From JBJXHG01 sp046160865 (GTDB taxonomy: Bacteria; Planctomycetota; UBA1135; GCA-002686595), in NCBI GenBank assembly GCA_046160865.1, contig JBJXHG010000190.1, positions 4,907 through 68,906 of the forward strand: a stretch of 64,000 nt of DNA, read 5' to 3'. A model generated the notes under the pieces. It searched no databases. It was not told the origin of the DNA and saw nothing but the letters and a program-made list of their open reading frames with translations. How positions within the stretch are numbered: position 1 is the first letter of the stretch; each line of letters begins with the position of its first letter. Shown here piece after piece: positions 54,986 through 61,780 of this stretch. A program made the translations under genes and the position numbers.

Positions 54986-55486
54986 TCAATCGATTTCGTC
55001 GATGCCGTCCGGCAGCGCGAGAGTTGCGAGCATCCGCGCGGCGCTCCCGTCGGCTTCGGCCGCGATCTCGATCGAGCGCGCTTCCGCGCCTGCGTGCGCA
55101 CAGCGCACATGCAGTCGCCGGGCCGGCAAGAGATCGAGCACGCGATCGGCCCACTCGATGGCGGCCACGCTGTTCGCGTGCAAGCACTCGAGACCGCCGT
55201 CGAGCAGGAACGAGCGCTCGCGGCCCTCCATCCACGCATCGAAGTGGAAGAGCTCGAGCCGTCCGACGTAGCTCTGCATCAAGGCATACGTCGGGCTCGT
55301 CACGGCATCCTCGACCGCGAGTCCGCGCGCGAGGCCGCGTACGAAGCACGTCTTGCCCGCGCCGAGGTCGCCTACCAGCGCGACGATCGATCCGCCCTCG
55401 ATGGAGGCGCCGATCGCGGCGCCCAGCGCTTCCGTCGCGGCCGGCGAGCGCGAGACGAAGCGCCGCACGCGCGCGTCATGCGCCAT
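54986..55486 (-). CDS. tsaE: tRNA threonylcarbamoyladenosine biosynthesis protein TsaE
   Basis: 166-residue P-loop ATPase that assists the t6A-forming complex. Walker A GDLGAGKT lies at residues 39-46. The downstream SPTYALMQSY and FHFDAW are family signatures. ATG 55486 has GGAGGG 7 bases upstream and overlaps the end of thiL; ATG 55501 is an alternative. Confidence 0.92.
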   Translation of the reverse strand: MAHDARVRRFVSRSPAATEALGAAIGASIEGGSIVALVGDLGAGKTCFVRGLARGLAVEDAVTSPTYALMQSYVGRLELFHFDAWMEGRERSFLLDGGLECLHANSVAAIEWADRVLDLLPARRLHVRCAHAGAEARSIEIAAEADGSAARMLATLALPDGIDEID

Positions 55487-56378
55487 GACGAAACCCTCCA
55501 TCGGACTGCGACCACGCACGCACGCGTTCGCCGTCGCGCAGCACGAGTCCGCGCCCCGCGCGTACGCTGCCGATCGCAACGATCGTGCGCGGCAAGCGAT
55601 CGAGCGCGCGTGCTGCGATCGTCGCGACGAGCTCGTGGTCCTCGCCGTCGTGCAGCGCGTGCCACACGGCTGCTCGGCCGCTGGTACGTGCGCAGCGGCG
55701 CGCGTCCGCATGCACGGGAATCGCCTCGACGTCGACCTCGATCTGCACGCCCGAAGCCCGCGCCAAGCGATACAGATCCCAGGCGAGTCCGTCGCTGACG
55801 TCCATCATCGCGGTCGCGCCGGCGCGCGCGAGCCGCACGCCTTCGTCGACGCGCGGACGGATGCGCAGATGGCGCCCGAGGCGGCTTCCACCGACGGCAC
55901 CCGTGATCACGACGAGCTGGTGCGGGTGCGCACGTTCGCGACCAACGGGACGCCGCGACGACGACGACACCCCGATCGCCGTCACCGTGAGCTTGGCCGG
56001 ACCGTCCGCGGCGCACAGGTCTCCGCCGACCAGCTCGGCCCCGTGAACGCGTGCTTCGCGCTCGACTCCGTGAATCCAAGCTCGCAGCCGTGAGGCAGGC
56101 GTGCGCGCCGGTGCGCACACCGCGAGCAGCACAGCCATCGGCTGCGCAGCCGTGGCGGCGAGATCGGAGATCGCGCGCGCCGCGGCCTTTCGTCCGACGA
56201 GACTGGGCGCGGCTGTGCGCTCGAAGTGCACGCCTTCGATCGTTTGATCGACGCAGACGACAGTCCGGCCCGCGGCGCGGCGCAGAGTTGCGGCATCGTG
56301 TCCGAGCGGCGCGGCGAGCGCACGCGGACGTGTGCGGCGCACGAGCGCACGGTGGATGTCATCTTCGCTCCAAGGCAT
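55476..56378 (-). CDS. thiL: Thiamine-monophosphate kinase
   Basis: 300-residue ATP-dependent kinase making thiamine diphosphate. GHDAATL, VVCVDQTIEGVHF, KAAARAISDLAATAAQP and MMDVSDGLAWDLYRLA are the conserved metal and substrate regions. ATG 56378. It is followed by tsaE with an 11-base overlap. Together with the ThiE-like protein at 57242 it suggests thiamine synthesis or salvage in this region. Confidence 0.93.
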   Translation of the reverse strand: MPWSEDDIHRALVRRTRPRALAAPLGHDAATLRRAAGRTVVCVDQTIEGVHFERTAAPSLVGRKAAARAISDLAATAAQPMAVLLAVCAPARTPASRLRAWIHGVEREARVHGAELVGGDLCAADGPAKLTVTAIGVSSSSRRPVGRERAHPHQLVVITGAVGGSRLGRHLRIRPRVDEGVRLARAGATAMMDVSDGLAWDLYRLARASGVQIEVDVEAIPVHADARRCARTSGRAAVWHALHDGEDHELVATIAARALDRLPRTIVAIGSVRAGRGLVLRDGERVRAWSQSDGGFRHGA

Positions 56379-56566
56379 GACTGCGAGTGTATCGCTCCCG
56401 GCCACCAGACGCGCAGGACGCGCATCGCCGGTCGCCGCGTGCACGCGTCTCGCGACGCGGTCGCACGTGCAGGAACGGTGCGCAACGGATACACGCTCCG
56501 TCACGGCGGGCTGCTACGATCGCGCGCGAATCCCCGTTCACCATCGGGGTCATCCAGGAGAGAAAC

Positions 56567-56959
56567 ATGAAGATCCTCAGCGCATTCGTGCTGCTCATCG
56601 TGGCTTTGCTCGCGCTCGCACGCTCGAGCTTCGGCACGGCGTCGGCCGCGACGGAACCCGCGGCGCCCGTGTTCGCGGGCACGCTCGTCGTCAAGACCGT
56701 CAACAGCGTCGGCGGCACCGTCGCCGGCGCGCTCGTGAACGTGTTCCCAGCCGGCAGCAGCACTCCAGCGGCGTCCGGTACCACGAACAATGACGGCAAG
56801 ATCGCGTTCAACGGCCTCACCGCCGGCAACTACACCGTGTTCGCGTCGAAGGTCGGGCTCGTCAACGGCATGCCGACCGCGATCTTCGGCTCGGCGAACG
56901 TGACGGTCGGCGACCTGCCGACGTTCGTGACGGTCAAGCTCGTCAAGAACGCGCCCTGA
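56567..56959 (+). CDS. Small secreted protein with carboxypeptidase-regulatory-like domain
   Basis: 130 residues. Signal peptide (MKILSAFVLLIVALLALARS) followed by one transthyretin/CarboxypepD_reg-like beta domain (GTLVVKTVNSVGGTVAGALVNVFPAG, GLTAGNYTVFASKVG). ATG 56567 with CAGGAGAG upstream. A tandem repeat array lies just downstream. An adhesin or extracellular structural role is likely but unproven. Confidence 0.7.
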   Translation: MKILSAFVLLIVALLALARSSFGTASAATEPAAPVFAGTLVVKTVNSVGGTVAGALVNVFPAGSSTPAASGTTNNDGKIAFNGLTAGNYTVFASKVGLVNGMPTAIFGSANVTVGDLPTFVTVKLVKNAP

Positions 56960-56976
56960 GCGCCGCCCCGAGCGTC

Positions 56977-57220
56977 GCGAAGCGACGCGAGCTCCATCGG
57001 TGTGGCGCGAAGCGACGCGAGCCCTTCATCGGTGTGGCGCGAAGCGACGCGAGCTCCATCGGTGTGGCGCGAAGCGACGCGAGCTCCATCGGTGTGGCGC
57101 GAAGCGACGCGAGCCCTTCATCGGTGTGGCGCGAAGCGACGCGAGCCCTTCATCGGTGTGGCGCGAAGCGACGCGAGCCCTTCATCGGTGTGGCGCGAAG
57201 CGACGCGAGCCCTTCATCGG
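56977..57220. repeat. Tandem array of 30/32-bp units, eight copies
   Basis: Eight near-identical units: GCGAAGCGACGCGAG followed by CTCCATCGGTGTGGC (30 bp, units 1, 3, 4) or CCCTTCATCGGTGTGGC (32 bp, units 2, 5, 6, 7; unit 8 truncated). It lies between convergent genes. There are no spacers of unique sequence, so not a CRISPR. The first unit is preceded by CGTC and can form CGTCGC/GCGACG hairpins. Confidence 0.9.
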
Positions 57221-57241
57221 GGCGTCGCATCGCGCCGCGCT

Positions 57242-57871
57242 TCACCGCAGCGCGGCGAGATAGGCTTCCACCGCGTGCGCCGGATCCTGCGATCCGAGGA
57301 CTCCGGCGCGCGCTGCGATTCCGCGCGCGCCGCAATCGACCGCCGCGCGCGCGTGCTCGGGCGTGATCCCGCCGATCGCCCACAGCGGAACGCTGCTCCG
57401 CTCGCACGCGCGACGCAACGCGTCGAAGCCCGTCGGCTCGACGATCCCCCGCTTCGACGGAGTCGCGAGCACGGGCCCGAAGAACGCGTAATCGACATCG
57501 ACGATCGCCGTCACGTCGTCGTGGACGTGCGCCGACCATCCGATCGCGATGTTGTGCGGCAAGAGAGCGCGAGCGACCGGCGGCGCCAGCGATCGAAAGC
57601 CGAGGTGCACCGCTCGTACGCCCGCCGCGTGCGCCAGGTGCACGCGATCGTGCAGCGCGAGATAACCGTCCGGTCCGAGCGCGCGGCGCAGGCGCTCGGC
57701 CAGTGCGAGCGTGTCGCGGTCGGAGAGCTCTGGCTCGCGCAGCAAGACGCCGCGCAGTCCGGCGCGCAGCGCGTCGCGCAGCTTCCCTTCGAACGCTGCG
57801 AGCTGCGAGGCTCGAACGTCACCCGGCGTCAGAGCGAAAAGCTGCGGCGGGAGCGCGCGCTCCTCACTCAT
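57242..57871 (-). CDS. Thiamine phosphate synthase ThiE/TenI-like
   Basis: 209-residue TIM-barrel protein. LRAGLRGVLLREPELSDRD, LALHDRVHLAHAAGVRAVHLG, FFGPVLATPSK and WAIGGITPEHARAAVDCGARGIA match the ThiE/TenI family. Some ThiE catalytic positions differ (LHDRV in place of INDRV), so a TenI-like thiazole tautomerase is possible. ATG 57871 overlaps the XPB-partner stop by 8 bases, at the end of the uvrA-XPB operon. Confidence 0.8.
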   Translation of the reverse strand: MSEERALPPQLFALTPGDVRASQLAAFEGKLRDALRAGLRGVLLREPELSDRDTLALAERLRRALGPDGYLALHDRVHLAHAAGVRAVHLGFRSLAPPVARALLPHNIAIGWSAHVHDDVTAIVDVDYAFFGPVLATPSKRGIVEPTGFDALRRACERSSVPLWAIGGITPEHARAAVDCGARGIAARAGVLGSQDPAHAVEAYLAALR

Positions 57872-60008
57872 CGATCTCGACCAGGTAGCCGAGATCCCGC
57901 AGGAGCGACTGTGTGCGCCGCAGCGTGCTACCCGAGCGGAGCTTCACGCGCGCCTCGTCGAGCACTTCGCGCAGCAGCGCTTTGACACCTGGATCTTGCT
58001 GGAAGCGCCGCATCCACTCCGGATCGCCGCCGGTGACGATGTAGTCGCTCGAGAGGTGCATCAATCCGGCTTGCAGGGCCCAGTCGCGGATCGAGTAGCC
58101 GACGTTTTGCGGCAGCGGCGTGCGCGCGTGCGCTTCGAGCGTATTGAGGATGCGCTTGAGGAACATCCCTTCCGTCAGCGCGCGGTGCACCGATTTCTCG
58201 CTGATGCGGAAGTGCAAGAGCGAGCCGAGTTTCTCACGCGTGCAAAAGCGGTCGAGGTCGTGAATCAACTCCGCGTCGTCCCCCGTGGGGAACATCACGA
58301 CCTCGAAGTCGGGCGTGACGACGAGACTGCCGACGAGCGGCGCGCCTTCGGGAGAGCCGTCGATGACGCCGAGCAGGCGCGCGCCGATGCGCGTCAAGCG
58401 CAGTGCGACCGGACGCCCGGCCTTGTCGTAGCCGAGATCGACGATGCCGAGCAGGTACAGACGCTGGCGCACCCAGCTGGCGAGATTCCACGCCAAGCGT
58501 TGGATGTCCTCCATCGGTGTGTACTGTCCGGCGGAGTGACGCGATGCGAAGTACTCCTCCACCAAGAGCTCGTCCAAGCTGCACACGTACGTGTTGCGCG
58601 CGAGGAACGGCAGGTACATGAGGTCGTACCAGACGAGCGGCTCGACGCGCTTGAGCAGGCGCATGAGGATCCGGCGCATCCGCACTTGGTGGTAGTGCTC
58701 CCCGCCGAGATCGCGCTCGTCGATCGCGTACTCCACCAAGCTCTTGAGCTTCGACTCGAGATCACGCGGCTCCCAGTCGCGACCGGCCGCCGTCAACGCG
58801 AACGTGCGCTCGCCCGTCGACTCGATCAGGTGCGTGTGGCGTGCGAATCCGAAGATGAAGGACAGCACGTCAGCGCGCGATTGCTCGCGGCCGGGGTTCG
58901 GGATGAGCTCCTCTTGGATGCGCTTCTCGGTCGTCTTGAAGATCTCGCCGCGCACCGTGAAGCGCACGTCGTGATCGAGGATGAATCCGATGAAGCGCGA
59001 GATGTTCGACGCGAGGTCGACGCCGAGCGCCGCTTCCTCGTGGGGACGATCGGGGTCGCTCGGAACCGCGACGCGGCGCAGGTACGCGAGCGACACTTCG
59101 TTGAAGACGAGCAGCGTCTCGTCGTTGTGATGGATGCCGTAGCGGCCGAGCTCGAGACGCTCGACCGTTCCGACCAGCGACTCCTCGAGCACGCGGCCCC
59201 AGCGCCGGCCATCCCACGGCAGGTCGACCTCGATGCGGTCGAACAAGCTCTTCGGCAGGATTCCGCCGAACTGCACGATCGTCTTCTCGATCAGCGTGCG
59301 CAGCCCGTCGGGCAAGCGCTCGATCCGCGCCACGGCGGCCGGCTCGTTGACGTACATCTTGTACATCTCCCGCACGCGCGACGGCGACACGCGCGCGGTG
59401 CGCGCGGGATCGTCGTACAGCCGGTCGAGATGGCCGCGCAACGCGAAGATGTCGAAGATGCCGCGCCGGCGCGCGCGGCGCTGCCGCAAGATCGAGTCTC
59501 CGAGATCGGTCGGCACGTGGTACGCGCGCGAGCCGGTGGCGCCCTCGTGCTGCGTCTTGCTCTCGACGAGCCAGGCCGAGCGCAAGAGCACCGTCAGGCT
59601 CGCGTCGAGGTCGTACTGCGACAGATAGGAGAGCGCGCGCACGTTGGTCAGCTCGAGCGTCGTGCACTGGTAACGCGGCGAAGCGAGGAATGCGTCGAGG
59701 ATCGCGCCGAGCCGACGTCCGAGCGCCGTGGCGCGCGCCTCGACGTACGCCGGATCCGCCATCCACACGAGCACGCGCCGGCGCAGCTCGGCGGCGTCGT
59801 CGGGCGGGTTTCCGACGCGCTGTCCCGACCAGAAGCGGTAGAGCTCGGACAGATCGCCCGGCGCGATCGCGGCGACCGCATCCGCCGCGCGCGAGCGCCG
59901 CGCCGGCGACGCACCTCCGTTCGCGGGGAGCGCGCTGTTCGACGCAGGCGGAACGGCAGGCGTGTCGCGCGGCTTGGGCCCGTCGGAGCGTGCCGGGTGC
60001 AAGCTCAT
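57864..60008 (-). CDS. XPB-associated helicase C-terminal-like protein
   Basis: 714-residue soluble protein without P-loop. It resembles the 'helicase-associated' (Helicase_C_3-type) proteins encoded beside bacterial XPB, such as the mycobacterial Rv0862c next to Rv0861c. Winged-helix-like segments lie in the first half. The C-terminal part includes GSLVVTPDFEVVMFPTGDD and VGYSIRDWALQAGLMHLSSD. ATG 60008 overlaps the XPB gene stop by four bases (ATGA), implying tight co-expression and a probable complex. Confidence 0.8.
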   Translation of the reverse strand: MSLHPARSDGPKPRDTPAVPPASNSALPANGGASPARRSRAADAVAAIAPGDLSELYRFWSGQRVGNPPDDAAELRRRVLVWMADPAYVEARATALGRRLGAILDAFLASPRYQCTTLELTNVRALSYLSQYDLDASLTVLLRSAWLVESKTQHEGATGSRAYHVPTDLGDSILRQRRARRRGIFDIFALRGHLDRLYDDPARTARVSPSRVREMYKMYVNEPAAVARIERLPDGLRTLIEKTIVQFGGILPKSLFDRIEVDLPWDGRRWGRVLEESLVGTVERLELGRYGIHHNDETLLVFNEVSLAYLRRVAVPSDPDRPHEEAALGVDLASNISRFIGFILDHDVRFTVRGEIFKTTEKRIQEELIPNPGREQSRADVLSFIFGFARHTHLIESTGERTFALTAAGRDWEPRDLESKLKSLVEYAIDERDLGGEHYHQVRMRRILMRLLKRVEPLVWYDLMYLPFLARNTYVCSLDELLVEEYFASRHSAGQYTPMEDIQRLAWNLASWVRQRLYLLGIVDLGYDKAGRPVALRLTRIGARLLGVIDGSPEGAPLVGSLVVTPDFEVVMFPTGDDAELIHDLDRFCTREKLGSLLHFRISEKSVHRALTEGMFLKRILNTLEAHARTPLPQNVGYSIRDWALQAGLMHLSSDYIVTGGDPEWMRRFQQDPGVKALLREVLDEARVKLRSGSTLRRTQSLLRDLGYLVEIDE

Positions 60009-61780
60009 CGGCGCAGCTCCTCGTGCGGGTGCGCTTCTTCGATCGTGTACGTGTAGCCCTGCTCGGTGAGGAAGAGCTGACGGCGCTGCGCGAAATCCTG
60101 GTCGCGCGAGCCGAGCGTCACGACCGAGTAGAACGCGGCCGCCGAGCCATCGGACTTCGGGCGCAAGATTCGACCGAGCCGCTGTGCTTCTTCTTGTCGC
60201 GAGCCGAACGTACCCGAGATCTGGACCGCGACGTTGGCGTCGGGCAAGTCGATCGCGAAGTTGCCGACCTTCGACACGATCAAGAGCTGGATCTCGCCGC
60301 TCTTGAACGCGGCGTAGAGTCGCTCGCGCTCGGGCGTCGGCGTCTTGCCGGTGATGAGCGGAGCGCGCAGGTGCCGCGCGAGCGCCTGCAGCTGGTGGAT
60401 GTACTGCCCGATGATCAGGATCCGGCCGCCGGTGTGGCGCGCGATCAGTTTGTCGACGACGGGGATCTTGGCCGGGTTCTCCGACGCGACGCGGTACTTT
60501 CCGCGCGCATCGGCCGATGCGTACGTCGAGCGCAGCGCCGCCTCGAGCGGGACGCGCACCTCGACACAGTGCGCGGTCGCGATGAAGCCTTGCTGCTCGA
60601 GCACCTTCCACGGAACGTCGCAGCGCTTCGGGCCGATCAGACAGAAGACCTCGTCCTCCTTGCCGTCCTCGCGCACGAGCGTGGCGGTGAGACCGAGCCG
60701 CCGGCGCGCCTGGAGGTCCGCGGTGACGCGGAACACCGGTGCCGGCAGCAAGTGGACTTCGTCGTAGATCACGAGGCCCCAGTTCTCACGCGAGAAGAGA
60801 TTCATGTGCTCGAACGTGTCCGTGCGCGAACGCCGCCACGTGAGCATCTGGTACGTCGTCACCGTCACCGGTGCGACGTGCTTTTCGTCGCCTGTGTATT
60901 CGCCGACCTGCTCGGGCGTCAGCTCGGTCTTGTCGATCAGCTCCTCGCGCCATTGCCGCACGGCGACCGTGTTCGTCGTAAGGATGAGCGTCTTCGTGCC
61001 GACGAGCGACATCACACCCATTCCGACGACCGTCTTGCCGGCGCCGCACGGCAGGACGACGACGCCGCTGCCGCCGAGCACCGTGCCGCCGGCGTGGAAC
61101 GCGCGTGCCGCGTTCCATTGATACGGACGCAAGTCGAAGGGCCGCCCACCGAGAGTCGCCGTGCGCAATCGGATCTCGAGCGGATCGCCGTCGATATAGC
61201 CGCCACGATCGTCGACCGGATAGCCGATCTTGATCAGCGCCTGCTTGATCGAGCCGCGCGACAGCGGGGACACGAACACGCGTCCGCGTGCGTCGCGGTG
61301 ACACAACTTGCGCACGGCTTCGTGACCGAGCACGTCGGCGAGTGCCTCGGGCTCGCGCGCGACGAGCTCGAAAGTGTCTTCGGGTCCAGAGTCTTCCTCG
61401 GGCGCGCGCTTCTCGATGCGCAGCAAACCGTAGCGCGCCGTCCACGACCGGATCTCGTCGAGCACGTTGCGCGGCACGGGCACGCACGAGAGCTCGTCGA
61501 GGATCGACGCGATGCGCTCGGCAGAGAGCCCCATCGCTGCGGCGTTCCAGATCGACACGGGCGTGATGCGGTACGTGTGCAGGTAATCGGGGCTCTTCTC
61601 GAGCTCCGCGAAGAGCGCGAGCTGGTCGCGGGCTTCCGCGAAACGCGGGTGCTCCTCGGTGCGCGGCTGACCCGCCTCGTCCTTCAACGGACGTCCGTCG
61701 GGACCGACGACCGCGCGCACGGTGTGCAGCATCAGCGAGCGGTCGCTCTGCACGATCAAGGGATTGTCGGGCCGGATCAC
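60005..61780 (-). CDS. XPB-type DNA helicase (superfamily 2)
   Basis: 591-residue 3'-5' helicase like archaeal/mycobacterial XPB. Walker A PCGAGKTV at 244-251, DEVH box at 340-343 (IYDEVHLLPAP), GLTATL, the XPB-specific RED motif (Arg370-Glu371-Asp372), and motif VI QRLGRILRPKS. An N-terminal ~200-residue damage-recognition-like domain precedes the helicase core. GTG 61780 overlaps the uvrA stop (GTGA). The gene order links it to DNA repair or transcription-coupled processing. Confidence 0.9.
   Translation of the reverse strand: MIRPDNPLIVQSDRSLMLHTVRAVVGPDGRPLKDEAGQPRTEEHPRFAEARDQLALFAELEKSPDYLHTYRITPVSIWNAAAMGLSAERIASILDELSCVPVPRNVLDEIRSWTARYGLLRIEKRAPEEDSGPEDTFELVAREPEALADVLGHEAVRKLCHRDARGRVFVSPLSRGSIKQALIKIGYPVDDRGGYIDGDPLEIRLRTATLGGRPFDLRPYQWNAARAFHAGGTVLGGSGVVVLPCGAGKTVVGMGVMSLVGTKTLILTTNTVAVRQWREELIDKTELTPEQVGEYTGDEKHVAPVTVTTYQMLTWRRSRTDTFEHMNLFSRENWGLVIYDEVHLLPAPVFRVTADLQARRRLGLTATLVREDGKEDEVFCLIGPKRCDVPWKVLEQQGFIATAHCVEVRVPLEAALRSTYASADARGKYRVASENPAKIPVVDKLIARHTGGRILIIGQYIHQLQALARHLRAPLITGKTPTPERERLYAAFKSGEIQLLIVSKVGNFAIDLPDANVAVQISGTFGSRQEEAQRLGRILRPKSDGSAAAFYSVVTLGSRDQDFAQRRQLFLTEQGYTYTIEEAHPHEELRR

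Noticed and set aside
51708..55349. A 1213-codon minus-strand open frame running through tolC
   Set aside because: The real HEAT gene starts at 53378 with a lipoprotein signal; upstream the frame is antisense/out-of-frame to tolC and tsaE.
56379..56566. TPP riboswitch upstream of thiL
   Set aside because: No CTGAGA...CTGGATAATGCC-type THI box was found on the minus strand in this gap.
56977..57220. Tandem array read as CRISPR or as a repetitive protein
   Set aside because: No variable spacers and no cas genes; the open frames across it arise only from unit repetition and lack start signals.
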